Positions 1 to 7,926 are shown, counted from the stretch's first letter. The stretch is DNA of 64,000 bases from an uncultured Sutterella sp. (GCA_949282745.1 CASDQM010000015.1:1-64000), one strand, 5' to 3'. The notes: generated by a model not told the origin, from the sequence alone. Made by a program: numbers and translations.

Positions 1-97
1 CAAGGCCGAGCCTTGTGGCGATGGTCCAAGAGCGTGCGCCCTGCTGAAGCAACAACAAAACTTGGTGGCGAATTTCTGCTGAAATCTTCTTGCCCAT
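1..97 (-). CDS. Transposase N-terminus (partial, runs off window)
   Basis: On the minus strand an ATG at 97-95 opens a frame that stays open to the window edge (32 codons). The peptide begins MGKKISAEIRHQVLLLL and continues with QQGARSWTIATRLGL, which reads as the first part of a helix-turn-helix like those at the start of many insertion-sequence transposases. A 13-bp perfect inverted repeat lies just upstream at 103-135. Only the first helices are visible, so the IS family cannot be named. The identification rests on the HTH pattern and the neighbouring inverted repeat. Confidence 0.6.
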   Translation of the reverse strand, partial: MGKKISAEIRHQVLLLLQQGARSWTIATRLGL

Positions 98-102
98 AAA
101 AG

Positions 103-135
103 TGTCCCCAGAAAGTGTCTCGCTTTCTGGGGACA
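103..135. repeat. 13-bp perfect inverted repeat (hairpin or IS end)
   Basis: TGTCCCCAGAAAG (103-115) and CTTTCTGGGGACA (123-135) are exact reverse complements separated by 7 bases. The element begins with TG and ends with CA and sits 6 bases upstream of the transposase start. It could be an IS terminal structure or a hairpin that shields the transposase from outside transcription. Neither arm is followed by a T-run, so it is a poor terminator. Confidence 0.75.
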
Positions 136-190
136 GTTCAGGACGCAGGCGGGCTTTTTCATGATCATGACAAACAGAGGAAAGAGGTCC

Positions 191-1192
191 TCATTCAATC
201 CAGTCGATCGAAAGACCCGCGGGGGCGTCGGTTCCGAGCGCGGCCAAGGCCGTGCGGTTCATGACGATGCGCGACGTTTCCTGACGGGCGACCGGAATGT
301 CGCCGGGCTTCTTTTTGCCTTCGAGAATTTCCACCGCGCGCTCCGCCGTCATGCGCCCGAGCGTGTGGTGCGAAATCGTGACGGTGGCGAGACATCCGCC
401 CTGGACGAACACGAGGTCGCCCGTGACGACGGGAAGGCCCGCGTCCGCGGCGGACTTCGCAAGAATCGCCGAGCCGCTCGCGATCACGTTGTCGGTCGGA
501 ATCCAGAGCCCCGCCACCTTGCCACGAAGCGACGCCACCACCTGCTGGATGTCATTCACGCTCGTCACCGCCGTTTCACGCACCGTGACGTCCAATTCCT
601 TGGCGCGTTCGCGCAGAACCTCGACCTGGAAGAGCGAATTGTCTTCGGCCGGGTTGTAGAGAACGCCCACTTCCTTCTTGCCGTTCGTGAGTTTGAGGAG
701 GAGATCAAGCTGCTCGGCAATGGGCGCGATGTTGGAGACGCCTGTGACGTTCCCGCCGGGGTGTTCGTTCGTCTTCACGACCTTGGCGCGCTCGAAGCTC
801 GTCACGGCCGTGGCGACGATCGGAATCGTGCGCGTCGCGCGGGCCGCGGCCTGCACGGCAGGCGTCGAGACCGCATAGATGAGGTCGACGTCGTTCGAAA
901 CGAAGCGCCCCGTGATCGCCTGGAGCGTCGCCTGGTCGCCCTGCGCGTTCTGACGGTCGAGCGTCACTTCAACGCCTTCGCGGTAGCCGAGTTCATCAAG
1001 ACGTTCCACGAAGCCCTTCACGGCGTCGTCGAGGGCTTCGTGCTCGACGATCTGAACGATGCCGATCGACAGAGACTTCTTGGGGGCCGCCTGCGCGGCG
1101 GGCGTCGTTTCGTTGCAGCCCGAAAGCAGAACGCTCGAAAGGAGCACCGGGGCGAGAAGGGCGGCAAGACGGGTGAGAACGGGGGCGTGCAT
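191..1192 (-). CDS. ABC-type substrate-binding lipoprotein (TrpX-like)
   Basis: This 333-residue protein matches the ABC substrate-binding family often annotated TrpX or DUF534 (periplasmic-binding fold). It should bind a small solute, possibly an aromatic amino acid, outside the inner membrane. The start at 1192 is preceded by an AGGAG ribosome site and gives a lipoprotein signal (MHAPVLTRLAALL then VLLSGC), with Cys as the likely lipidated residue. The frame is open further upstream to 1288, but that extension runs into the leader terminator. Family hallmarks include SIGIVQIVEHEALD near the N-terminus and GVLYNPAEDNS in the middle. The usual permease and ATPase genes are not beside it: downstream lies the transposase at 1-97, so partners may have been separated by an insertion or lie elsewhere. 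The upstream Phe attenuator suggests phenylalanine as ligand; that is inference. Confidence 0.85.
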   Translation of the reverse strand: MHAPVLTRLAALLAPVLLSSVLLSGCNETTPAAQAAPKKSLSIGIVQIVEHEALDDAVKGFVERLDELGYREGVEVTLDRQNAQGDQATLQAITGRFVSNDVDLIYAVSTPAVQAAARATRTIPIVATAVTSFERAKVVKTNEHPGGNVTGVSNIAPIAEQLDLLLKLTNGKKEVGVLYNPAEDNSLFQVEVLRERAKELDVTVRETAVTSVNDIQQVVASLRGKVAGLWIPTDNVIASGSAILAKSAADAGLPVVTGDLVFVQGGCLATVTISHHTLGRMTAERAVEILEGKKKPGDIPVARQETSRIVMNRTALAALGTDAPAGLSIDWIE

Positions 1193-1285
1193 GGGAACTC
1201 TCCTGGGTTGTAGAGGTGAAGAGCCCGCAGTGCGCTCGATGGGTTTTCGGTTTGGTTGGGAGGGAGGATCGGATGAATATCCAAA

Positions 1286-1314
1286 CAAAAAGCCCGTCGG
1301 CGTAACCGCGGGCT
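1286..1314 (-). terminator. Attenuator terminator in the leader of the TrpX-like gene
   Basis: Read on the minus strand, AGCCCG pairs with CGGGCT (plus three inner C/G pairs across a one-base bulge) and is followed directly by TTTTTG. It lies between the leader peptide and the lipoprotein gene, so it stops transcription before the gene unless an alternative fold forms. Confidence 0.8.
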
Positions 1315-1351
1315 CTTCGGATGGATCGGTGGGAACGAAAACCGGCCCGCT

Positions 1352-1414
1352 TCAGCGCGTAAAGCTAAAGCGGAAGCTAAATCGATGGGTGGGGATGAGG
1401 TGTTCGTTCGTCAT
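1352..1414 (-). CDS. Phe-rich leader peptide (20 aa)
   Basis: A 20-codon minus-strand frame from ATG 1414-1412 to TGA 1354-1352 contains RFSFRFSF near its end, i.e. four Phe codons (TTT, TTC, TTT, TTT) within seven codons. The stop codon falls at the start of attenuator segment 2, as expected for a regulatory leader. No strong ribosome site is evident upstream. The peptide is too short for the usual gene-length cutoffs and probably has no function beyond sensing charged tRNA-Phe. Confidence 0.75.
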   Translation of the reverse strand: MTNEHLIPTHRFSFRFSFTR

Positions 1415-1460
1415 AGTGATACCACTCTATCGGATCGAAGCGATTTTTCGCAATAAGGCC

Positions 1461-1488
1461 GATTGCCTAGTCGCGAAACCGCTATATT
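1461..1488 (+). promoter_or_regulatory. Candidate promoter of the beta-lactamase gene
   Basis: A TATATT -10 element (1483-1488) has a weak GATTGC -35 (1461-1466) 16 bases upstream. It is about 87 bases before the beta-lactamase start. No divergent ampR-like regulator is adjacent, so expression is probably constitutive. Confidence 0.4.
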
Positions 1489-1574
1489 GTCGAGACCCCG
1501 ACCGCGGACGTTCTTTGGATTTCGGTGCGCGGCAGGGACGGAGCAGAAACAAAGAAAAGGAAGGACGACGAAGA

Positions 1575-2468
1575 ATGACGAAGGGAAAGATCACGGCGGC
1601 GCTTTTGGCGATGCTTTGTGCCGGCACGGCCGTGTGCGCAGAGGACGGATCGGCGGACGATCTTCGCCGCTGGGAGACTTCGCGCGGCGCGACCATCGGA
1701 GTCGTCGTGCAAAAAGCTTCGGGCGAGCGTCTTCTCGCCTACCGACCCGACGAACGGTTTGCCCTCACAAGCACCTTCAAGGCGTCGCTTTGCGCGCGGG
1801 TCTGGGAAGAGGGGCTGGAAGGGAAAAAGGGACGCGTGTCGCTCGGCGGCACGGTCGACTACGCCCCCGTCTTTTCGAAGAAAAAGCCCGACGACTTCGT
1901 GACGCTCGATGCGGCCTGCCGCGCGACGCTTCGTACGAGCGACAATCGGGCGGCGAACTTCGTTCTCCGCATGACGGGCGGGCCCGAGGCCCTGACGAAG
2001 TGGTTGAGAAGCCGTGGCTACGCGGTGACGAGGATCGACCGCTTCGAGCCCGAACTCAACCGCTGGACGCCGAAGGATCCCCGCGACACGACGACGCCCG
2101 GGGCTGCGGCCGCGCTCTGGCGCACGCTCGACGAAACGATGGACACGGAAGCGCGGGTGCGCTGGCTCGGCGCTCTGGAAGCGAACGAAACGGGGAATCA
2201 CCTTCTGCGTGCGGACCCCTTGATGAAGAACTGGCGCATCGCCGACCGCACGGGTTCGGGTCACAACACGCGGGCCTATCACGCGCGGGTGGAGGGCCCC
2301 TCGGGTGACGTCTACTACGTCGCGATGCATCTCGTTGTGAAGGGGCCGCGGGTGGGGCTCGAGAAAAAGGACGCGCTCCTCAACGAGCGGCTCGATGCGG
2401 TGGCGACCCTTCTAGCTGAAAACGCGAAGAAGCCGTCCCGTGTCAGTTCCGAACCGCCGAAACGATGA
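1575..2468 (+). CDS. Class A beta-lactamase
   Basis: A 297-residue periplasmic serine hydrolase that would open beta-lactam rings. A signal peptide (MTKGKITAALLAMLCAGTAVCAE) is followed by all class A motifs: S66-T-F-K69 (active-site serine and lysine), S122-D-N124, E158 in EPELN (the Glu166 motif), and R225-T-G-S-G in place of the usual KTG. The ATG at 1575 has a purine-rich AAGGAAGG ribosome site; the frame is open much further upstream but without a signal sequence. Length is normal for the class. Arg in the KTG position is seen in carbenicillinase-type enzymes (RSG/RTG), so the spectrum may differ from TEM-like enzymes; that is inference. Its 3' end overlaps the convergent LysE gene by 26 bases. 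Confidence 0.92.
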   Translation: MTKGKITAALLAMLCAGTAVCAEDGSADDLRRWETSRGATIGVVVQKASGERLLAYRPDERFALTSTFKASLCARVWEEGLEGKKGRVSLGGTVDYAPVFSKKKPDDFVTLDAACRATLRTSDNRAANFVLRMTGGPEALTKWLRSRGYAVTRIDRFEPELNRWTPKDPRDTTTPGAAAALWRTLDETMDTEARVRWLGALEANETGNHLLRADPLMKNWRIADRTGSGHNTRAYHARVEGPSGDVYYVAMHLVVKGPRVGLEKKDALLNERLDAVATLLAENAKKPSRVSSEPPKR

Positions 2469-3093
2469 GCCCCGCGCCGAAGCCCGCAAAGAGCACGCCC
2501 GTCACGGCGTCGATCGCGCGGGCGATGCGGCGATAGCCTTCGCGAAGCGGGCCCGAACCGAAGAGAAGCGCGACCAGAGCGAACCAAAGGAAGGCTTCGA
2601 CGGTCATCGAGACGAAGAGGACGATGCGCGCGGTGGTGCCGACGTCGGGCGTGACGAAGGTCGAGAAGATGCTCCCGAAATAGACGAGCGCCTTGGGGTT
2701 CGCGAGGTTCGTGAAGAACCCGTAGAGGAAGGGGTGCTTGACGCCCTCTGTCTTGTCGGCGGACGCGGGCGCGTCGGAGGAGAAAGTCGAGGGCTTCGCA
2801 CCGCGCGTAAGCCACACGGAGCGCAGAATCCCGAAGGCCATCCAGAGGAGATAGCAACCGCCCGCAAAGGCGATGATTTGCTGCAGACCTGCGAAGCGCT
2901 GGAAAAGGATGTCGAGACCCAAGAGCGAAAGGCCCGACCAGATGATCTGGCCCGCGACGATCCCCGCGACGCCGAGAAGCGCCCGGGCGCGCGATTCCAC
3001 GATCGCCGTGCGCGTGACGAAGACGAAGTCGGGACCGGGCGACATGAGGGCGAAGAGATGGATGACGAGGATGGAACTCAAGAGGGCGAGCAT
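2443..3093 (-). CDS. LysE-family amino-acid exporter
   Basis: A 216-residue inner-membrane protein of the LysE/RhtB family, which exports amino acids or related small metabolites by proton exchange. The N-terminal helix carries the family signature HLFALMSPGPDFVFV, and about six hydrophobic segments follow, with a hydrophilic loop in the middle (residues 110-125). The start at 3093 has an AAAGG ribosome site and begins directly at the first membrane helix; a longer frame to 3201 would add a charged stretch not typical of the family. It is convergent with the beta-lactamase. The substrate cannot be told from the sequence. Confidence 0.88.
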   Translation of the reverse strand: MLALLSSILVIHLFALMSPGPDFVFVTRTAIVESRARALLGVAGIVAGQIIWSGLSLLGLDILFQRFAGLQQIIAFAGGCYLLWMAFGILRSVWLTRGAKPSTFSSDAPASADKTEGVKHPFLYGFFTNLANPKALVYFGSIFSTFVTPDVGTTARIVLFVSMTVEAFLWFALVALLFGSGPLREGYRRIARAIDAVTGVLFAGFGAGLIVSAVRN

Positions 3094-3239
3094 GATGAAA
3101 ACCTTTCGAAAGTCTTCGATTTCCGGAAAGCGGGTCCCGCGGCGCGCGAGGCGTAACCGTTCGTTAGGCGCGGGACGGGGGATTATACGCCCCGAAGTCA
3201 TCTGCTAAGCTAGGTTCTAGGACATAGTGAGGAGGGCCG

Positions 3240-3656
3240 ATGCTCAGTCAGGAACCCAAGGACGGCGACTTCATCCGCTACGTGGATGCGTTGCAGGCGG
3301 GAAAGCTCGCCGAAATCAAGGCGGAAAACCGGCACCTCGAGATGAACGACCTCTCGGAGGCGGGCTGGTCAAAGCGCGTGACCGCCTATCTCGCGCGCGG
3401 TGCCAAGCGGGTCGAACCCGCCGCGCCCGTGGGCGTCCCGACGGCCGGCCGCAAGCTCGAGCGGCGGCATCAGCTGATGCTCCTCGGATTTGCGTGCCTC
3501 GGCATCGCGATCGTCCTTTTCGTCGTCTTTCCCGTCATTCTCCAGATGGAAGAAGGAATCGTGCTCGCCGTGTGGTTCTTCTTCGGCGGCATGATTTTCC
3601 TCAAGCTCGCCGAAAAAGAAACGAAGCGCGGTACGCGCAGGAACACTAAAAAATAA
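3240..3656 (+). CDS. Hypothetical membrane protein (138 aa)
   Basis: I do not recognise a family. The first 80 residues are charged and soluble (MLSQEPKDGDFIRYVDAL), followed by two membrane helices (LMLLGFACLGIAIVLFVVFPVI and GIVLAVWFFFGGMIFLKLA) and a basic tail (KETKRGTRRNTKK). A strong AGGAGG ribosome site precedes the ATG. It is 15 bases upstream of the nfeD-like gene and probably cotranscribed with it and the SPFH gene, so it may belong to the same membrane-microdomain unit. Confidence 0.75.
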   Translation: MLSQEPKDGDFIRYVDALQAGKLAEIKAENRHLEMNDLSEAGWSKRVTAYLARGAKRVEPAAPVGVPTAGRKLERRHQLMLLGFACLGIAIVLFVVFPVILQMEEGIVLAVWFFFGGMIFLKLAEKETKRGTRRNTKK

Positions 3657-3671
3657 GAAGGGGGAGAAATT

Positions 3672-4103
3672 TTGCTCACTACCACATCCCTATGGTTCAT
3701 CGCCGCGCTCGTCGTGCTCGGCGCGGAACTCATGCTCGGAACCGTCTACCTTCTCGCCGCGGTGCTCGGCCTAGCCGCAGGCGGCACCGCCTCCTGGGCG
3801 GGGCTCGACTTCACCGTGCAGTGTCTCGCCGTAGGGCTCGTCACGATCGCGGGGTGCCTCGTCGCGAGGACGATGCGCAAAAAGAACGCCAAGGGTGAAG
3901 CCGAGGCGCTGCAGTCGATCGACGAAGGCCGCGAAGTGGACGTGGCTTCGGTTGCGGCGGACGGCTCGGCCCAGGTGCTCTACCGGGGCGCCCGTTGGCG
4001 CGCCCGCGCAAAGACCGGAGAACTTACCGTCGGGCGCTGGAAGATCGACCGCGTCGACGGCACCGAACTCGTTTTGGACAGACCGGAAAACATTCAACCG
4101 TAA
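3672..4103 (+). CDS. NfeD-family membrane protein
   Basis: A 143-residue protein of the short NfeD type: two or three N-terminal helices (to about residue 65) followed by a C-terminal OB-fold beta domain (residues 80-140, ending GRWKIDRVDGTELVLD). It starts with TTG behind a GGGGAG ribosome site. NfeD proteins pair with SPFH/stomatin proteins, and the gene directly downstream (16-base gap) encodes one, so the two probably form a membrane scaffold or quality-control complex. The pairing is established for the families; the function here is inferred. Confidence 0.85.
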   Translation: MLTTTSLWFIAALVVLGAELMLGTVYLLAAVLGLAAGGTASWAGLDFTVQCLAVGLVTIAGCLVARTMRKKNAKGEAEALQSIDEGREVDVASVAADGSAQVLYRGARWRARAKTGELTVGRWKIDRVDGTELVLDRPENIQP

Positions 4104-4118
4104 GAAAAGGAAATTCTC

Positions 4119-5066
4119 ATGTACGAAGTCTCTTGGGCCGTGAGCGGCACCTTGATTTTTGCGCTGGTGCTCGTCGCCGTCGCGTTGCTTTTCGCCGTGC
4201 AGGGGATCAAGGTGGTCCCGCAGCAGACGGCCTGGGTCGTGGAGCGCCTCGGGAAATTCCACGCGGTGCTCAATCCCGGCCTCAACATCATCATCCCCTT
4301 CATCGACCGCGTCGCCTATCGGCATTCGTTGAAGGAAATTCCGCTTGATACGCCGAGCCAGGTCTGCATCACGCGCGACAACACGCAGCTCACCGTCGAC
4401 GGGGTCCTCTACTTCCAGGTGACGGACCCGAAGCGCGCGAGCTACGGCACGAGCAACTACGTGATCGCCATCACGCAGCTCGCGCAGACGACGCTTCGAA
4501 GCGTCATCGGCCGCATGGAACTCGACAAGACCTTTGAAGAGCGCGACGCGATCAACAACAACGTCGTCGCCGCGATCGACGAAGCGGCCATGAACTGGGG
4601 CGTGAAGGTGCTGCGCTACGAAATCAAGGACCTGACGCCGCCCGCCGTGATTCTCCAGGCCATGCAGCAGCAGATCACGGCCGAGCGCGAAAAGCGGGCC
4701 CTGATCGCCGCCTCCGAAGGGAAGAAGCAGGAACAGATCAACCTCGCGACGGGTGCGCGCGAAGCCGCGATCGCGCAGTCGGAAGGTGAAAAGCAGGCCG
4801 AAATCAACAAGGCCGAAGGTCAGGCGGCGGCGACGCTCGCGATCGCGAAGGCGACCGCCGAAGCGCTTCGCACCGTGGCGGCCGCGACGCAGACCGAGGG
4901 CGGGATGACTGCCGTGAACCTGCAGGTCGCGGAAAAGTACGTCGACGCCTTCGGAAAGCTCGCGAAGGAAAACAACACCCTCATCGTTCCGGGGAACATG
5001 GGCGACATGAGCGGCATGATCGCCTCGGCGATGAAGATCGTCGAGGGCGCGAAGAAGGCGGGCTGA
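4119..5066 (+). CDS. qmcA: SPFH/band 7 protein (QmcA/paraslipin type)
   Basis: A 315-residue stomatin/prohibitin-family protein. An N-terminal membrane anchor (LIFALVLVAVALLFAVQGIKVV) is followed by the SPFH domain (QQTAWVVERLGKFHAVLNPGLNIIIPFIDRV, typical of QmcA) and an Ala/Glu-rich coiled coil (residues 190-265, e.g. AAIAQSEGEKQAEINKAEGQ). The ATG is preceded by AAGGAAA. It oligomerises at the inner membrane and organises membrane proteases or lipids in characterised relatives. It is the last gene of the NfeD/SPFH unit and is followed by a strong terminator. The symbol is by family resemblance. Confidence 0.88.
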   Translation: MYEVSWAVSGTLIFALVLVAVALLFAVQGIKVVPQQTAWVVERLGKFHAVLNPGLNIIIPFIDRVAYRHSLKEIPLDTPSQVCITRDNTQLTVDGVLYFQVTDPKRASYGTSNYVIAITQLAQTTLRSVIGRMELDKTFEERDAINNNVVAAIDEAAMNWGVKVLRYEIKDLTPPAVILQAMQQQITAEREKRALIAASEGKKQEQINLATGAREAAIAQSEGEKQAEINKAEGQAAATLAIAKATAEALRTVAAATQTEGGMTAVNLQVAEKYVDAFGKLAKENNTLIVPGNMGDMSGMIASAMKIVEGAKKAG

Positions 5067-5085
5067 TCTCCTTTTCGCCCCTTAC

Positions 5086-5132
5086 GAAGCCTCCCTTCGT
5101 CCGAATCGTTCGGCGCTGGGAGGCTTCTCTTT
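5086..5132 (+). terminator. Rho-independent terminator after the SPFH gene
   Basis: GAAGCCTCCC (5086-5095) pairs perfectly with GGGAGGCTTC (5118-5127), with a further CCGAA/TTCGG hairpin in the loop, and is followed by TCTTTTG. It separates the SPFH operon from rplQ. Confidence 0.85.
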
Positions 5133-5186
5133 TGGGTCGGTTCCGCGCCGAGTCGGTGCGGCGTGAAAGAAAACGCGGCTTTTCGC

Positions 5187-5215
5187 TTGAAACCTTGCCG
5201 CGGTTTGCGTACAAT
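5187..5215 (+). promoter_or_regulatory. Sigma-70 promoter of rplQ
   Basis: TTGAAA (5187-5192) and TACAAT (5210-5215) are separated by exactly 17 bases, about 105 bases before the rplQ start. It lies downstream of the preceding terminator, so rplQ appears to have its own transcription unit. Confidence 0.75.
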
Positions 5216-5320
5216 GCGCACTTTCTCCTCCACCCGTCCGCTTTTCGATTCGAAAGAAAGGATAGAAGAGTCGGGGAAGGAGACTCTTTTTGAGAACTTT
5301 TAGAAATAAGGAATTCAATC

Positions 5321-5719
5321 ATGCGTCACCGTCACGGTCTTCGCAAGCTCAATCGTACGAGCGCCCACCGTCTCGCCATGCTTCGCAACATGATGGTCTC
5401 CCTCATCAAGCACGAAGCCATCAAGACGACCCTCCCCAAGGCCAAGGAACTCCGCCGCGTCATCGAACCGATGATCACGCTCGCCAATGAACCCACCCTT
5501 GCCAACAAGCGTCTCGCCTTCTCCCGTCTTCGTGACCGCGAAGCCGTCGTCAAGCTCTTCGGCGAACTCGGTCCCCGCTTTGCCGCCCGTCAGGGTGGTT
5601 ACACCCGCATCCTGAAGATGGGCTTCCGCGTTGGCGACAACGCCCCGATGGCCTACATGGAACTCGTCGACAAGGCCGCTCCGGCCGTCGCCGAAGCCAA
5701 GGAAGAAAAGGCCGAATAA
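5321..5719 (+). CDS. rplQ: 50S ribosomal protein L17
   Basis: A 132-residue ribosomal protein of the large subunit. The N-terminus [20 protein letters not shown] and the segment [28 protein letters not shown] are characteristic of bacterial L17; an Ala/Glu/Lys tail follows. It normally follows rpoA in the alpha operon, but here it has its own promoter and terminator and sits between an SPFH gene and a two-partner secretion locus. Whether a second copy exists elsewhere cannot be told. Confidence 0.97.
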   Translation: MRHRHGLRKLNRTSAHRLAMLRNMMVSLIKHEAIKTTLPKAKELRRVIEPMITLANEPTLANKRLAFSRLRDREAVVKLFGELGPRFAARQGGYTRILKMGFRVGDNAPMAYMELVDKAAPAVAEAKEEKAE

Positions 5720-5747
5720 TTTCGCGCCCCTTCCCGTAAGGATTCGA

Positions 5748-5782
5748 AAGGCTCGCTTCTCACAAGGAGGCGGGCCTTTTTG
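5748..5782 (+). terminator. Terminator of rplQ
   Basis: AAGGCTCGCTTCT pairs with AGGAGGCGGGCCTT (about 13 pairs including a few G-T) and ends in a run of five T. It lies 29 bases after the rplQ stop codon. Confidence 0.85.
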
Positions 5783-6216
5783 TCGTGCGTGCTTCCGCTT
5801 GCTTCGCCCTTTAGATTACGGGCGAAAAGCGGCATTGATTTTCCTCATTTTGCTTTGGGGCTACATTGGGTGCTCGCCCGCCGGAAAAGAGGGCGGCGTG
5901 CGCATCGCACAGTCCCGATTTTTCGTCGTCCGAAGACCTTGCAAATTGGTCGTCGGATCGGGTGCGTTTCGATCGATAGGGCGTCGGTATTTTCCCGTAT
6001 TGCGCCGTTTCTCCCCGCCCATTTGTTTGAAAAAGTCCGCAATCCCTTGACGCAAAAGGCGTTGCGCGTTCCCGTCCCTTCGTGCTTCCACGGAAGAATT
6101 TTCCCTGCGGACTGTCGTTTTTCGTTCCCGAACGGTACTCTGAAAGTATGGATAGAGTGCGGTTCCGCGTCCTCTGGCGCGGAGCATGCGCCCTTGTGTT
6201 CGCAAAAAAGTGAGGG
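5783..6216. other. Intergenic region upstream of the TPS locus
   Basis: I see no gene here on either strand. The stretch is less GC-rich than its neighbours and must carry the promoter of the two-partner secretion operon, but no convincing -35/-10 pair stands out. Confidence 0.5.
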
Positions 6217-7926
6217 ATGGGAATGATGACGAAGCGCACGGAAAAGAATGAGATCGGGGGAACCATGAGCGCCCTGTGGGTCGGCGTTTCGCTCGCCCTG
6301 GCGGCGGGCGCCGCGTTTTCCGCCCCGCCCGTCTATACGCCCGCCGAAACGAACGCGATCCGAAGCCTCGGGCGCGAACCCGTGCGGCAGCTCCAGGAAG
6401 ACGTCGACCGCTATCGCCAGAGCGAAGAAGTGCGGCAGATGATCGAAAAGCGCCGCGAAATGGAGGCGCGCGACCCCGTCAAGGTGGAGCCCGCCGAGAA
6501 GAAGGGCTTTGAGTTCGAACTCAAGTCGATCGACCACAACGACTCCGAAGTCCTCACGAAGGACGAAATCGCAAAGGCGGTCGCCCCCTTTCTCGGGCGT
6601 CGCGTCGGCATGCCCGAAGTGCGCGAAATGCTCGGGCGCATCAACGCGCTCTACCGCGAAAAGGGCTACGTCGTCTGCGAGGCGCGCCTGAAGCCGCAGC
6701 GCATCCGAAACGGGCGCCTTTTCGTGACGCTCATCGAAGGAAAGACGGGCGCCGTCACGGTGACGGGAAACGAAACGACGAACGAGGGCTTCATCCGCGG
6801 CGTCTTCGATCTTGAAGAAGGCAAGGTCGCGAACTACCGCGAAATGAGCGCGGACCTCGTGCACTTCAACATGACGAACGATGTGGTTCTCACGATCGAC
6901 ATCCGCGCGGGCACGGAGCCGGGAACGACCGACTATGAAATCACTTCGCACGAGCCGCCCCTTTGGGCCGCGACCGTCTTTGCCGACACGACGGGGTCCC
7001 GCTCGACGGGACGCCCCCGCGTGGGCGCGTCGGTGACGAACCGAAGTGTCTTCGGGCGGCGCGACGCGGCGACGCTTCTCGGCCTTGCGAGCGAAGGAAG
7101 CAAGAGCGTGATGTTTTCCTACGCGATTCCCTTGACGAGCAAGGGAACGCGCCTTTCCGCCTCCGCTTCCTACGGCGAAGTCGAAGTGATTCAGGGTCCC
7201 TCGACCGAAGGGGACGTCGAAGGAACGTCCGAATACTATTCGCTCCGTCTCGATCATCCGGTTTACGTCGACAGCGACATGAAGTGGACGGTCTACGGGG
7301 AATGGTCGCGGCAGAAATCTTCGACCGACTTCTTTGCGGTGACGATCGCAGAGACGACGATCGACACCTGGCGCTCGGGCGTTGAAGCGATTTTCCTCAC
7401 GGACCGCTCGGTCTTTTACGCGACGACGGGCGTCGGACGCGCGGACGTGGACGAACACGTCTTCGGGGAAAAGTGGAGTCAGACGATTCTGACGGGAAAC
7501 GCCTTCTGGAAGGTTCAGGCGACGCCTTCGATCGCGCTCTCTTTGACGGGGGCCTGGCAGTCGCTTTTGGGCGGCGATCCGCTCCACACGTCGCAGTACT
7601 TCTACCTCGGCCATACGAGCGGCGTTCGGGGATATGAAAACGACGTGATTTCGGCCGAATCGGGCGCCTACGTGAATGCGCAGATCGACTGGGCTCTGGC
7701 GGGTCCGGGGACGTCGCTCTTCGGCTTCCTCGACGCGGGGAAGCTCGGCGGCGAAACGGCCTACGCGAAGACCGGGCTCGCGTCGGTGGGCGCGGGCGTC
7801 ACCTGGCCCCTCTGGCAGGGAGCAAGTCTCACGGGGAGCGTAGGCGTGCCGCTCGTGCGGCATCTGGGAGAGGAAATGCACGTGAACAAGGCGCGTTTTG
7901 ATCTCGCGCTCGTCGCTACGTGGTGA
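6217..7926 (+). CDS. TpsB outer-membrane transporter (ShlB/FhaC/HecB family)
   Basis: A 569-residue Omp85-superfamily pore that secretes the giant partner protein encoded downstream. It has a signal peptide (ALWVGVSLALAAGAAFSA), a charged linker helix (residues 45-95), two POTRA domains (about 100-178, FEFELKSIDHND to LFVTLIEG, and 179-245), and a 16-strand-type beta-barrel from about 250 to the end. The conserved GVRGYEND motif of the L6 loop is near residue 470. The protein ends in W. Several starts are possible (6217, 6223, 6226, 6265); any of the first three keeps a positively charged n-region. It is 50 bases upstream of its presumed substrate, the usual B-A order. Confidence 0.92.
   Translation: MGMMTKRTEKNEIGGTMSALWVGVSLALAAGAAFSAPPVYTPAETNAIRSLGREPVRQLQEDVDRYRQSEEVRQMIEKRREMEARDPVKVEPAEKKGFEFELKSIDHNDSEVLTKDEIAKAVAPFLGRRVGMPEVREMLGRINALYREKGYVVCEARLKPQRIRNGRLFVTLIEGKTGAVTVTGNETTNEGFIRGVFDLEEGKVANYREMSADLVHFNMTNDVVLTIDIRAGTEPGTTDYEITSHEPPLWAATVFADTTGSRSTGRPRVGASVTNRSVFGRRDAATLLGLASEGSKSVMFSYAIPLTSKGTRLSASASYGEVEVIQGPSTEGDVEGTSEYYSLRLDHPVYVDSDMKWTVYGEWSRQKSSTDFFAVTIAETTIDTWRSGVEAIFLTDRSVFYATTGVGRADVDEHVFGEKWSQTILTGNAFWKVQATPSIALSLTGAWQSLLGGDPLHTSQYFYLGHTSGVRGYENDVISAESGAYVNAQIDWALAGPGTSLFGFLDAGKLGGETAYAKTGLASVGAGVTWPLWQGASLTGSVGVPLVRHLGEEMHVNKARFDLALVATW

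Larger units (their letters stand above)
1286..1414 (-). promoter_or_regulatory. Phenylalanine-codon transcription attenuator
   Basis: All four segments of a ribosome-mediated attenuator are visible on the minus strand. Segment 1 (CCGCTT) lies inside the run of Phe codons of the leader peptide. Segment 2 (AAGCGGGC, around the leader stop codon) is complementary to segment 1 through AAGCGG and to segment 3 through GCGGGC. Segment 3 (GCCCGCGG) also forms the 5' arm of the terminator with segment 4 (CGGGCT). Stalling at Phe codons would free segment 2 to pair with 3 and prevent termination. This follows the pheL/trpL logic; the regulation itself is inferred. Confidence 0.8.

Noticed and set aside
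161..1213. Long plus-strand open frame of 350 codons
   Set aside because: It is the antisense shadow of the binding-protein gene: Arg/His/Gly-rich translation, no ribosome site and no domain.
5845..7881. 678-codon minus-strand frame opposite TpsB
   Set aside because: Composition is Arg/His/Asp-rich nonsense typical of the opposite strand in a GC-rich gene; TpsB has clear POTRA and barrel motifs.
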